A stretch of 64,000 nt of DNA from Henckelia pumila. Taxonomy: Eukaryota; Streptophyta; Magnoliopsida; Lamiales; Gesneriaceae. The position numbers and the translations under genes were made by a program. Shown here piece by piece: positions 26,462-38,041 of this stretch (position 1 is its first letter; every line of letters starts with the position of its first letter). Location of the stretch: positions 806,001 to 870,000 of the forward strand of contig NC_133123.1 of the NCBI RefSeq assembly GCF_033568475.1. Reading direction: 5' to 3'. The notes under the pieces were generated by a model, which saw only the letters and a list, made by a program, of their open reading frames with translations, was not told where the DNA came from and made no database searches.

Positions 26462-27728
26462 TAGACCTGGCCACGGGTCGGTTTCGGTTCGGTTTCGGGT
26501 CGGAACCATCGGGTCCGGGTTGGTATTTTGCCAACCCTTAACCGGCCCGTCCTTGGTCGGTTCGGGTCTGGATTCGGGTTCAGTTAGCCGTCGGTTTCGA
26601 GTTCGGGTCAACCCTTGCTTTTTTAAAAAAATAAATTTTTTTTAATTTTTTTTTACAATTACACTTTTAAAAACTCTATCAAATATTTCATTATCTCAAT
26701 AAAAAATATATAAATTTATTAAATAAAAATATATACATTTAAACTTTTAACATCTTCTAATATTATATTTATTCAATAAAAAATATATGACATTTAAACT
26801 TTCAACATTTTATATTAAAAACTATGTCTATCTCAATAAAAAAATATATTAAATTTATTAAATAAAATATATATTACATTTCTTATATTAAAAATTATAT
26901 ATATTTCAATAAAAAATTTATTACATTTATTCAATAAAAAATATATTATATTTCAACTTTCAACGTTTTATATTAAAAACTATATATATCTCAATAAAAA
27001 ATCTATCAAATTTCAATTTAAACATCTTTTATATAAATTTTATTACATTTAATTATTTTCAATCATAATCTAATATCAAATGATCTATTGGCCTAATGGC
27101 AAGAGTGATGTCTCAATACCAATTGATCTTGGATTAAAAACTATGTCTATCTCAATAAAAATATATATTATATTTATTAAATAAAATATATATTACATTT
27201 TTTATATTAAAAATTATATATATTTCAATAAAAAATTTATTACATTTCTTCAATAAAAAATATATTATATTTCAACTTTCAACGTTTTATATTAAAAACT
27301 ATATATATCTCAATAAAAAATCTATCACATTTCAATTTAAACATCTTTTATACAAATTTTATTACATTTAATTATTTTCAATCATAATCTAATATCAAAT
27401 GATCTATTGGCCTAATGACAAGAGTGATGTCTCAATATCAATTGGTCTTGAATTCAAATCCAACATGTAAATATATTATTAAAAATTTTAACAAAATAAT
27501 AAATATATTATTTAAAAATAGGCCGACCCGCCGGGTTGACCCGGGCCAACCCGCCGGTTCGGACCCGGGTTAGAACCGCCGGGTCGGCGGGTTTCGAAAG
27601 GAAAAACCGTGACCAGACCGGCCACTGACCGGTCCGGTCACGGTTCTGGGTCAAACCCGTTGACCTAGTTAACCGGACCGTTGACCACGGGTCGGGTCCG
27701 GGTTTGACCCGGCCCTTGGCCAGGTCTA
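26462..27728. mobile_element. Non-autonomous hAT-like DNA transposon, 1267 bp
   Basis: The terminal inverted repeat TAGACCTGGCC opens the element and GGCCAGGTCTA closes it. An exact 8-bp direct duplication, AGTGTGTC, sits outside both ends (26454-26461 and 27729-27736). An 8-bp target duplication and TAG-type ends are the hallmark of the hAT superfamily. The outer 100-200 bases on each side are GC-rich and full of GGGTCGG- and CCGGTC-type short motifs, probable transposase-binding arrays, while the core is extremely AT-rich. No transposase frame is present, so it must be moved by an autonomous relative. The exact target duplication suggests a fairly recent insertion. Confidence 0.88.
26814..27451. 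repeat. 319-bp tandem duplication inside the hAT-like element, with a tRNA-like stretch
   Basis: Two head-to-tail copies with an offset of 319 bases (about 26814-27132 and 27133-27451) differ at only a few sites. Each ends with a stretch beginning GATCTATTGGCCTAATG (27082 and 27401). TGGCCTAATGG in copy 1 fits the RNA polymerase III A-box pattern, and about 37 bases later copy 2 has ATTCAAATCC, one base off a B box. Copy 1 is cut just before that B-box-like motif. A tRNA-derived SINE head is possible but not proven. Confidence 0.75.
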
Positions 27729-27736
27729 AGTGTGTC

Positions 27737-30059
27737 TGGGTGAAGACAGGGAGAAAAGAACAAATGGGACACAGTAAAAAGAGAACTTGAGTTACCTAGT
27801 TAAGTCAAAGGTTGCAGTGAAATCTGCTGCCTCTGTAGTTTTATGATTTGATTACTTTTATTTGCTGATGACACTAAAATTCAGGGAGTTCAATGAGGGA
27901 TTGTATTTTAAGTTTTAACCAATTTTCGGGCGATTTTGAAATGTACAAGAGGGATTGGTAATCAATCATATATTTTGTCTGCATCTACGTACGTGTGATT
28001 GGCTTAATTTAACAAGCTATCCGCCATCTTATCCTTTTTTATTTGGGGAGAAAAAAAAGAATAAGTTTTTAAATAGCACAATAATGCCCTAAAATTTTAA
28101 AATACCTTGAATCATTTAAATATCTTATCCTATGGGTATGCCATTCAATGTCCATATGATATATATGAGAGGAAGTTATTAAAAAGAAAAGATAAAAGAA
28201 GTGCAACTTAAAAATTTTACATACTATTACTACATTTTAATTTTAATTTTTTTGGAAGTAACAATTATGAGCATTTATGTATTTTGAAAGCAAAGTATAT
28301 TTATTTCATTGACTTACGGAGGGTTACACGTTGGATTACATGTTGCACTTGAAATTACATAACTATCTTTAATGTATTTTGAAAAGATTTTTTTTCAAAT
28401 AAATTGGATGAATAATTTTGTAATTTAATTTGCATTGTGTAACCTAACGTGTAATCTTCCATATACATGTAGCATTTTTCTTGTATTTTTATTATCACTA
28501 GTTGTCGGACACACGCGTTGTATGTAACATAATATATATTTGTGCATATTTTGTTTTGCAAGTTTCGATTTAGTTACGATACTTTAATTTAGTAAGATGA
28601 TTTTTCTTCACAATTTTGAGATATGAAAATTAAGAATACTCTTTGAAATTAAATATGTATTATTATAATGTGTGAAAGGGTAATTTTAGAATTAAGATTT
28701 AAGAAAAATACTTTGTCAAAGATTGGTCTGTATTTGTTTTTTTTTTATATATAAAAAAATTCTTATTATTATTGGTCTGTATTTTTTTTTTTTTACAAAA
28801 AAAGAGGATAATGGTTTTAAAAAGAAAGAAGTAGATGAAAGAAAGAGAGAGGAGACCCCATTATTTTCCCTAGTGATTAAGTTGTGGATTAAAAGAAAGT
28901 TATGAATAACGAGCCCGTTTAGATTTTGTAGATATTTTTTAAAATAAATGATTTTAAAAGCTACAATTTTTTGCTTTTAAAAAAGCTCAAATTTTGACTT
29001 AAAAAAGTGCTTATTTAAATATTTTTTTGATCAAACAAATATCTTGTTAACTGAAAAACAAAAAAAAAGTGTTTTTTTAGTCATATTTTTGAAACCAAAC
29101 GTATCGTAAAAACTAGTTTAAAAACGTGAAGTTATAATCGACGAGGTGTGTGTGATATGTATTGTGACGTCGCGAAGACTTGAAAATTAAATTAATTCCG
29201 ACATGGGTTCAATTTTTTCTAAGTTGACGGCTAGGACAAGTAATTATAACGTGAATTCCTTTCACATTATACACATTATAAATATATACATAAAAATATT
29301 TTTAAATACAGAAATCGATATAATTAATGCAATGAGAGGAACTGTTTAATCAATTCTAGCTTATAATTCCACCAAATACTGGTTAAAATCCTAATACATA
29401 AATTGACGAGTAAAAATATTCCGACAAAGTCATTAAAAACGATGAGAGGTTTGGTGTTACAAGTAGCGTATGTATTATTTAGAGAAATATATATCACAAT
29501 CTAGTAATCAATTAGTATGGCCATGGTAGTAATTATCACAACTAATACATTTAATTGATTTGGTCGCAACTTCTTCAAATGAAGAGACAAACTTCCCTTC
29601 ATCTTTAATTCTTTTTTTTCTACCATACTTGTAAGATAAGAAAAGGAAATTATTTTCAACCCCTTAAATTAAATTGCATTCCTGTTGAGTGATGGGAATG
29701 TCATCTCTCGTATACTTCATTGAAATTCAATGCTTGGTATGTAGCAAATTTGGCATTGAATTTCAACCTACAAAACAGTACAAGGTAAAATTAATTTAAT
29801 TCTTCTTGGGGAGGTTGGTTTAATTTTCAGTACAAAGCGATAGTTGATGCCGTTAATTGAGAAAATGATTTTCGATCTGCCGTGGAAAGAAAAATAACGT
29901 AAGTGTAGATCTTATAGATATCATATTTGATATTATATTCTTCAGGAAAATTTATCATTCTAGATCTTTAATTAATATTCTTCAAGAATATTGAAGATTA
30001 TTAGATTTCAGATCTTAAATCATAGATATGGCTAGATAGTCAATACAAATTTATGGTAT
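27737..30059. other. AT-rich intergenic region
   Basis: No gene can be supported. The frames at 28355-28561 and 28723-28905 are low-complexity. A GTCGGACACACGCGTTGT stretch near 28504 resembles sequence common at ends of plant repeat families, but I cannot define its borders. Confidence 0.45.
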
Positions 30060-32776
30060 GCTACAAGCATTAACATGAAACTAAAAATTTTTGCGATTTC
30101 AAAAGCAATAACATAAACAAAAAGTTGTGTTGCTTCAAGAACATCAACACAAAACTATAAATTGTGCTACTTCTGGAGCAAGGACCATTTCTTTGCGAGT
30201 AAGTGGCAGGGTTTGACCATTTTTTTTTCGCAAAAACTATTATGGTTGGGAGCAAGGACCTTTGTCCTCAGCAGGTAGATTAGCTCAGATGTGTACTCTG
30301 AGAGAGGATCTCTAGTAATTGACTCTAAGATTACAATTGTGAGACGATTGGTTAACACTTGCGGTTACATCGGGGATGCGATATCAGTGTTAGACCAGTT
30401 GGGATACAATGTGTTTGTATCTTGTCTTCTCGTCTGATGCGGATTTATAATTAGCGAAAGAGCTAATTGATGTCAAGTTGAGGTCTTGACAGGAATTTTC
30501 ATCGGTACGATTCGCAGTCAACGTTGCTGTCTCAGTCAGAGTTGGTATTCGGTGAAGTAGTCAGGAGACTATAGTAATCTCGTGATATTCGGGATAGATA
30601 TCCGAGGATTTGTGTTAATAGCAAGTTAGTAGCTATTACGACCCAGACAACGATTGAGATCACATAAGTTAATCGAACAGTGAGTTCGGGATAGACTCCT
30701 GTAGGATCTGATAAGAGTTTAGATGATCATGCGAAGTCGGTGAGACGGATCAGGATTTCGAATCATTGCGTAACCAACGACGTTTTTTAAATCGTGGTTT
30801 GAAGGTACCCAGTGTCTAGTATCAGCCGGGTGGCATGATTAGTTCATGTTAAATTAAGATTGATTCTGCGACTAGGAAGGAAGAATTCTTCTATCTGCTT
30901 ATCGTGCATGAAATTTTGAGGAAATTGTTCGACGATGGTATTGCACCATTTACAATGGACAGTGAAATTCTGACGGTGGTCAGTAGTTTTTCGCAGTTCC
31001 AGCGGGATTGCGGAGGATAAGGCAGGTGTCTGAAGGTAGAATTCAAAGTGAGCTTGGATTATTGACAATGCGTGTGAGGTTAGAACCGGGGTGGAGTTCT
31101 AAGCCGACTTTAGAAGACGTGATGTGATTCAGTGAGGGTTAGACCATTGCAGGTTTTAGCAATGTCGGGACTGTCGAAAGTTATTCGACCAGATACTTTG
31201 AATCAGATCTACCAGTGCGGATGATGAGTTGGGTTTATGTTACATTCTCGGAATTTCCCTAGATTTCGAGGACGAAATCTTTTAAGGAGAGGAGAATGTA
31301 GTGACCCGTATCCAAAACTAATGATTAATTGATAATTAATCATGTGATCGTATTAAAAGTAAGTAAAATATGATTAAGGAAATTCCAGATGGGTCCAAAG
31401 AGTTCGAAAATGGATTCAGAACACCCGATAATGGCCCGGAGGTTCCCGATTGAACGACCAGATCGGAAGGTCCGATCTGCAGGGACAGGTGGCAACATGA
31501 CATCAGCGATGTGACATCATCAGGGTGACATCAGAGGGCGAGATCGGACGCTTCGATCCCAGATCGAACGTTCCGAACTCGTGCTGGGACAGATATGCGT
31601 CGTGCATGTAAATGTTTGACATGTGGCGGGACAAGTATGGATCGGACGTTCCGAACTGGGATCGGAGCTTTCGATATGTACTCTATAAATATGGGTTCGA
31701 GGAGCCTCATTTCTTGCTCATTTCCAACTTCTTCCGCTCCCATTCTAGCTCATTTTAGGGGCTTTGGGGCTCTTATTTAAGAATAGGAGTTGGCGGACAG
31801 TGTCCGGAGCAGTAGTAGAGCTATTGCAGAGTTGTGCCCAAGTTATGGGGCAGTCGCCATCAGCGGGCTGACAACAGACGCAGATATGGTCCGAGTTCCC
31901 TAAAAATATTAGGGAGTATCTATTAGCTTAGTTAAGGTTTTTAGAGTATGTTTTGTGATGCATGATTATTTTGAATTGTAGACTTATAGAGTTGGATGGT
32001 AGGCTTGGAACTTAGATGGATGCTTCTAGGACGGCCTAAGAAAGGTACGTAAGTACTGACTGAGATGGTCAGCATGATATATGATCTTATATGTTGCATT
32101 TGCATGTGCTTTGTATATTCCATTTTTTACTGCTTTAGCAAATGCATGATTTCACACTAGACTCCATCTCGTGAAAGGTGGACCGCGATAGTTTTTATAT
32201 GAGACTCGTATCTCGTTATGGAATGGGTCAGGTGGGGAGATTCAACCCCGTATGGTTTTGTCTATCACCGGGAGATGCCGCGACGACAGAGACTGACGCT
32301 ACGATGATAGGGGAGTATACGAGTACCCCGCAGAGTCGCTCTCTAGCACGGTACTGTATATTCGTTGGCGCCACTAAGCAGACTGAGTTTTATTGATTTC
32401 ACTGGGTTTTAAATTCATCGGCATGCATCATATTTTTTTATTTATCATTGCTTTCGTATTGAGGGTAATTGCTCACGTCCAGTGTTTTCTATATTGTTTG
32501 GACACCCCATTCAACGTGACAGGTACATGTGCAGGTAGTGCGCCCAGAGACTTGGAGTAGTCGTCGACCAGGACAAGACAACAAGGGTAGATGTTAGATT
32601 TTATTGTTGTTAAGATTCAATTCATTTGGGTTGTATTATTGGATTTGTTTAACCAGTTGTATTCTGATTGTTCAGTATTTATTTGATTTCTGTAGCGTAT
32701 TTATGATTAGTGTTAATTGCATGCTTAATTAAGTTTATATATCTGATTAGTAGTGGATTCGGGTTGGATCGCTACA
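30060..32776 (+). mobile_element. 3-prime remnant of a Ty3/gypsy-type LTR element (fossil)
   Basis: One long terminal repeat (31297-32776) is preceded by a purine-rich tract (about 31283-31296) and by the sequence AGATTTCGAGGACGAAATC, a familiar landmark just before the 3-prime LTR of plant chromodomain gypsy elements of the Tekay/Del kind. The roughly 1.2 kb upstream is probable internal sequence, but I can read no gag or pol domain in it. No 5-prime LTR is seen in the window, and the left limit given is a guess. The element is broken and incomplete, and appears old or non-autonomous. Confidence 0.7.
31297..32776 (+). repeat. LTR of the gypsy remnant, 1480 bp
   Basis: It starts TGTAGTGACCCG and ends GATCGCTACA, so the outer five bases are inverted (TGTAG/CTACA). 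A TATA-like CTATAAATA at about 31682 is preceded by a cluster of quasi-palindromic GATCGGA...TCCGAT motifs (31461-31680), a layout that fits a U3 promoter. A GT-rich and T-rich tail follows near the end. Confidence 0.8.
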
Positions 32777-33773
32777 TAAACTTTACACTGAGATTCATGT
32801 CCTCGTTAACTAACATACGACCAATTAATAAAAAAATAATAATATAGTGATAAAAATGAAAGTTTAGAACACAATTTATTGGCAAATAAGGAACACGAAA
32901 AGTCAACAAATAAAAAATATTAATATTAATGATACGAAATCAATGGGTAAAATTGTAAACTAAGCAATATTAAGGACACAAAAGTAAATAGATAGAGTAA
33001 GATATATATAGATTAATTGCAAGTTTTTCAAAGTTGTTTCATGTTTTGAAATTGTAATAAAATCAGTTTTATGAGGTAATTCGAGGTCAAGAATCGGGTT
33101 AGCCTGAAAACCTTATCTCAACTCTAATCTGGATATTAATGTTTGTATGGAGCCAATCAAATGTTCTAATATTTTTCGAAGCATAATTTGGCACTTCCCT
33201 TATGTTTTAGATCCCAAATTATTCTTATTCCAAGGTTTAGTGCTGTTCAAATTCAAATTATAATGGCAATATTTAGTTTGAGTCACGGCGAAAATAAAAT
33301 CATGTTAAAATCGAGAAGACTAAAAGAGAATCAATCTGAAAAAAAAACAAAACAAAAAAGAAAGAAGAAGCATGCCTACTTTTCAAAATAATTATATCAA
33401 AATTATTCATTGAAAAAATTGAAAGGAGACAACATGATATTCTCATATTCATATAATTTATTGATAAATAAAGCCTTTATAGATTAGATGTATGATTCCA
33501 TTATAATTTATTAAGATAGAATTGTCAATTAGGATTTGATTTGTTGGGCCAATCCATTTGCCACTAAAAAAACTTGGGTGATACATTTGGGCTACGGGCC
33601 GTCTGCCCCGCTCCGCCAATTTTGAAATTATTAGTCGAATACGCAGGCGAGATCTACAGCCGTTGTATCGGACTACAAATCTACGGTTGAGATCTCATGG
33701 AGTGTGGCACAAGAAACGTCGTTAATAATGATTCCCGGAACAGTAGAATGCACCGGAGGAACAAACACACAAG
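32777..33773. other. Spacer and promoter of the 33.8-kb gene
   Basis: AT-rich sequence with nothing coding. The last 200 bases become less AT-rich and lead into the gene that starts at 33774. The 67-codon frame at 33188-33391 is lysine-rich low-complexity sequence. Confidence 0.5.
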
Positions 33774-34472
33774 ATGATAACTATTGACGGGCTCCGGATT
33801 TGGGCATGTGGCGCTGCTGTGATTTGCTGGATGTTTACCATGTTTTTCTTCTCCATGATTGAAGGTATTTTTGATGCTGTCGGATCCTTGTATTTCGTGC
33901 TAATGTTTGGGCTTCTCGTACGGCCGGTGGCTGCCCATTATCTGAGGTTATTTTACATCAGATTCCTGCACTGGAGGATGAAATTGGTAGTATTTGAAAT
34001 TATAGTTTTGTGTTTGCTCTCTGGCCTAAGTGCTTGGTTAGCAAACTTTCTAAAAGGGAAGTATGCCATCATTTCTCTGTGTTTTGCGCTGGGTTTCATC
34101 ACTTTCGCAGAAATTGCTGTGATCGATCACAGGGATTTCGGGCTAGCAGATATGATCCAGGGGAATTTAATTGGAATACTATCTGGGATGTTGGGAAGTC
34201 CAGCAGAAATAATTATCTTTGTTTCTAGTGCATGCTATGCCAGAAAGTTACTAGTCTCTTGGCTAGAGGAGAACTCGCCGGAGGCAGCAACAAAGGTGGT
34301 TCTCCTTATCCAAGGAGAGCTCACAGTGGCAAAATCAAACTGTAGTGATCTAAAGGCTCAGCTGGAACAACTGTTGCCGCATCATGATTGGGAAGCCAAC
34401 GCCTCTTTTGTGGCTATAAACAACTCACTGGATAAGATTACCAATAACGTGCAGAAGCTAGGTGGAAACTGA
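33774..34472 (+). CDS. Unrecognised multi-span membrane protein, single exon, 232 aa
   Basis: I do not recognise the family. The frame is unbroken from ATG at 33774 to TGA at 34470-34472. Hydrophobic spans are visible at about residues 8-29, 32-54, 68-91, 95-116 and 128-152, so about five membrane helices. A soluble, weakly amphipathic tail of about 75 residues with heptad-like leucines follows (ELTVAKSNCSDLKAQLEQLL), perhaps a short coiled coil. A charged loop VIDHRDFGLAD lies before the last helix. Base composition is more balanced than in the surroundings, and codon use looks like a real gene. It could be a young or lineage-specific gene. A coincidental frame of this length and hydropathy is unlikely, but expression is unknown. 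Confidence 0.65.
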   Translation: MITIDGLRIWACGAAVICWMFTMFFFSMIEGIFDAVGSLYFVLMFGLLVRPVAAHYLRLFYIRFLHWRMKLVVFEIIVLCLLSGLSAWLANFLKGKYAIISLCFALGFITFAEIAVIDHRDFGLADMIQGNLIGILSGMLGSPAEIIIFVSSACYARKLLVSWLEENSPEAATKVVLLIQGELTVAKSNCSDLKAQLEQLLPHHDWEANASFVAINNSLDKITNNVQKLGGN

Positions 34473-34868
34473 AGAGTTGAAGACACTGTGATCTGGAGTC
34501 CAAGCTTCGAGTTTGGAAATCTGCGTTGAATATGTAACAATGTAGAATGCGGATTTCAGTAATTGAATGTTGCAATTTGGTGTCAGCACAGTTAATTTGG
34601 CATCAAACTTTTAGAATTGATTTACTTTAGTTTTTGTTAACTGCATTGTGTACCGGACTCTTATTGTTTGAAAGAATTAATTTGGAATATTCTGTTCATT
34701 TGTTAACAGCTTAGGGTTGGTATTGTCTAAATTTTTATGACACACCATCTGTGCGTGTGTCTGTGTGTAATCTGTCACTTAGTTGTTGATTTGATTTTCC
34801 CAAATATTGGAACATCTGTTAGGAATTGAAATTTAAGCTAGGTTTTGACTTTTGAATCATACGTTCTT
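34473..34868. other. 3-prime flank of the 33.8-kb gene up to the gypsy LTR
   Basis: Likely 3-prime untranslated region and spacer with a TG-rich stretch near 34750. No exon of the broken VAL gene seen right of the retrotransposon nest is recognisable here. Confidence 0.5.
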
Positions 34869-35179
34869 TGTTAGGCTGGTTTATGCAAACTGATAGTATC
34901 TTCCCAACAACACACAATAAAACAGTAAAGGAAAATGAGAAATATATTTTATATTGCTATCAAATCCCCAGAGAAGTCTCTGTATATTCCCTAGCAATGC
35001 TAGTACAAAATAAACACGATGATATCGAAATCATTCCTAACTAACTCCTTCACTCCCTGCCCTATAATATTCCCTCATCCCACGTGCATTCTTAATGGGC
35101 CATTTAATTGGGCCTCTTGTGCCTTCTGGTGTATACATATTTTATTTTGGGCTTAGGATTCTCATCCAGGCCTCTAACA
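34869..35179 (-). repeat. Gypsy LTR, left copy (3-prime LTR of the minus-strand element)
   Basis: 311 bp with 5-bp-plus inverted ends TGTTAG/CTAACA. The polypurine tract lies just inside, on the right of this copy. It matches the copy at 49393-49703 except at five positions. Confidence 0.95.
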
Positions 35180-35189
35180 ATACCCTCTC

Positions 35190-36160
35190 CCTCAACATTA
35201 GCCTTGTCCTCAAGGCTAAAGCTCGAAAATTGATATGAAACTTCAGCTGCATATTCCCATGTAGCTTCTTCCGTAGGTCGACCTTTCCATTCAACCAACA
35301 CCTGCAATCTGTCTTCGTCCCCTGTTTTTTTGTATCTATTCGCGAGAACCCTTTAAGGTTCAAAACCCATTGCAAAATCTGTCTCCAGACCCTTTGGCAG
35401 CTCCTGCGGTACCTGCCCCGCCCTTACTGCCTACTTCAACAATGACACATGAAAAACTGGGTGCACTTTTGAGTTCTCAGGTAGTTGCAACTTGTATGCC
35501 ACTGCACCCACCCTCTCCAACACCTTGAATGGACCATAAAACCGAGGAGCCAACTTCTGAAATACCCTCCGGCATACGGATTGTTGTCTATGTGGCCTTA
35601 GTTTGAGGAATACCCAATCCCCTACTTGGTACGATACATCTCTTCTCTTAGCATTGACATACTTTATCATCCTCTGTTGTGCCCGTTGTAGATTATATTT
35701 AAGCTGTCTCAACACTTCATCCCGATCGAGAAGCTCAAACCCCACTGCCGCCACCTTAGTTTCACCTGGCACAAATTGTGTCAGTACCGGCGGCTTCCTC
35801 CCATAAACCACCTCAAAAGGTGTCATACCGGCTGAAGAATGATAAGTGGTATTGTACCAAAACTCAGCCCAATGTACCCAGTGAGCCCAATCTCTTGGTT
35901 GTTCAGCAGAAAAACACCGTAAATAAGTCTCGAGACTCCTGTTCAACACTTCGGTTTGGCCATCGGATTCAGGGTGATACGCTGAACTCATTGCTAATCG
36001 AGTACCATACAACCGGAATAGTTCGGTCCAAAAGATGCTCATAAAAATAGGATCACAGTCGCTTACAATGGAACGGGGAACTCCATGCAAGCGAACCACC
36101 TCTCGTGCAAATATATCCGCTACTCCTTTCGCATTGAAAGGATGTTTCAACAGGAGGAAG
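35190..36160 (-). pseudogene. Gypsy element: integrase C-terminal part and chromodomain region (fossil)
   Basis: Minus-strand translation shows the second half of a Ty3-type integrase core (GVPRSIVSDCDPIF, WVHWAEFWYNTTYH), the C-terminal domain (GDWVFLKLRPHRQ, FYGPFKVLERVGAVAYKLQLP, VHPVFHVSLLK) and a chromodomain-like VEWKGRPTEEATWE. It belongs to the same element as 45640-49350 and is separated from it by the copia insertion. It is broken. Confidence 0.9.
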
Positions 36161-38027
36161 TGTTGGGTAACTGGCGTTCAGATCAATCACGATTGATACC
36201 CGGTGCAGCGGAAGTTTAAAATATTTAGTATGGAACAATTCCATAGTGTGGGTATCAACCATACGATTAAATTATTTGTGTGTGTAAAATTAAATAACTA
36301 TTATTAAATTTTACCTTCAATCTCGAAGCGAGATTATTGGACACCACACAGATTTCTCTGCGCTTCTTGTATCTCCCTGGAACTGATGAACAAGCTTTCC
36401 TTCAATCAGGTCCACGAATGGAGGTTTAATCCCTCTGATAGATTGCACTAGAAAATCTATCAGAAGTTTTCTGCGAAGAGAATAACGAATTTGATTCGCT
36501 AATCCTGTCTGCAATTCAAAATCACAGACCGGAAAATCTCTGACAGAGAGAGGGAGGGGCGGCCAAATTTCTAGAGAGAGCTAGGGTTTTTTTTTTTCGA
36601 AAACTGTCTCTCAAAATTATGACCAACTGTTGTGTAATTTCTGTACTGCAATAACTTATTTATAATGCAGGCCACTAACACCTTAGGGCCCATTAGTCAT
36701 AAGTTGAGGCCCGACAAGCAAAGCCCGCATGTTCAGAAATTAATATAAAATTCATCGTGACTCCGATTGATAAACCGATTTTACCAATGTGCACAGAAAC
36801 CATTTCTGCACATTTTAAAGTCAAGATAAATTTTCCTGAATCCGAATTCAGTGGTTTCCAAAAATGTACATCCCTATGTCATTTTAGGAAATCCTACTCC
36901 ATTACTCTTATTTAAGAAGTCCAACTTCTTTATTCATTAAATTTAACTCTTTAAATTTAACTATCTCAACGGGGATTAAAACTCCATTACACTGTGTGAC
37001 CCTCAATGGTTCAGGGATACAGCTAGCCGTGGGCTCACAACTCCTTGTGACTCGGAACAACGATTTCCGACTTGCCCAACGAATCATGGTAAAGCGCCTA
37101 GCAACATCGCCCCATGATTCCCTAGGTATCACTGATAGTGCCTACAAGAACCAGTAGATTTTGGTTAGCGTACAGTACGGTCCCTTCATCCATATATCCC
37201 GATCGAATCAACAACCATTGGTATATCGAGAGTCGCTCAAGATTCGATAACTATGCAATACATCTTGAAGATCAAATTAGTGACATCGCATGTGCTACTA
37301 AGAAACCATTTCTTAAATCACATCAAGTACTCTGGCCAGAGATTCGTCACACTAATATCTCCTCAGATCGCATAGGATATCCACACTCGCAAGTATGTGG
37401 TGAATCCTTGACAACAATGCATCGACTCCTATATGTGTTGTAACTGTACCCAATCCCGACACCTGATGACCCCCATAGAGTCGGTAAACGAGTCAAAGCA
37501 CAGTACTAGCATATAGAGTCTCCATGATGTTTCAAGTAGTAAGGACTAATGGTGTACAACCAAAACCGCGGACTTTATCCACTCGATAAGTGATAACCAC
37601 TTGGAAAGTCCGAATAGGGTAGTTCGATTATTCATCCTATGAATATCCATTTGCATGCTTCGAACATCTCCATGTTCCCTACCAATGAAACGTGGTACTC
37701 CGCATCGCAAAGCTAGTCTCAAACTCGAGCAATCCTTATCCTTATTATCGGACGGCTCAATCGACTAGGAACAGTTTAGAATATACAGTGACTATAAGAT
37801 GTATTTCATGATAGACATCCCCATGTTCTACCACATCTTACATACACTATAGTATATTCAAGGTCTTTATCAAAACAACAATAGTATATCACAATATAAC
37901 AATATGAAGAAAGATAAAGTCATTGCCATTAATAAAAGTGTAAATTACATTAAACAAAAGATCGTTTGTACAAAGAGTCATCAAAGCCCATAGCCACAAG
38001 TTGGCTCACTGGGCACCCACTCTTTCA
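36161..38027 (-). repeat. Copia LTR, left copy (3-prime LTR)
   Basis: 1867 bp, beginning TGTTGGGTAACTGG and ending CACTCTTTCA on the + strand. A purine-rich tract on minus (complement of 38028-38040) lies immediately inside. Open frames within it recur unchanged in the right LTR and are not genes. Confidence 0.95.
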
Positions 38028-38041
38028 ATCTCCCACTTGCC

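Noticed and set aside
28504-28740. Possible Helitron or MITE end with GTCGGACACACGCGTTGT
   Set aside because: Only one short familiar-looking stretch; no paired end or target duplication could be found.
37138-37443. A 101-codon open frame repeated exactly at 44750-45055
   Set aside because: Both lie at the same place in the two copia LTRs; they are identical because the LTRs are identical, not because a protein is conserved.
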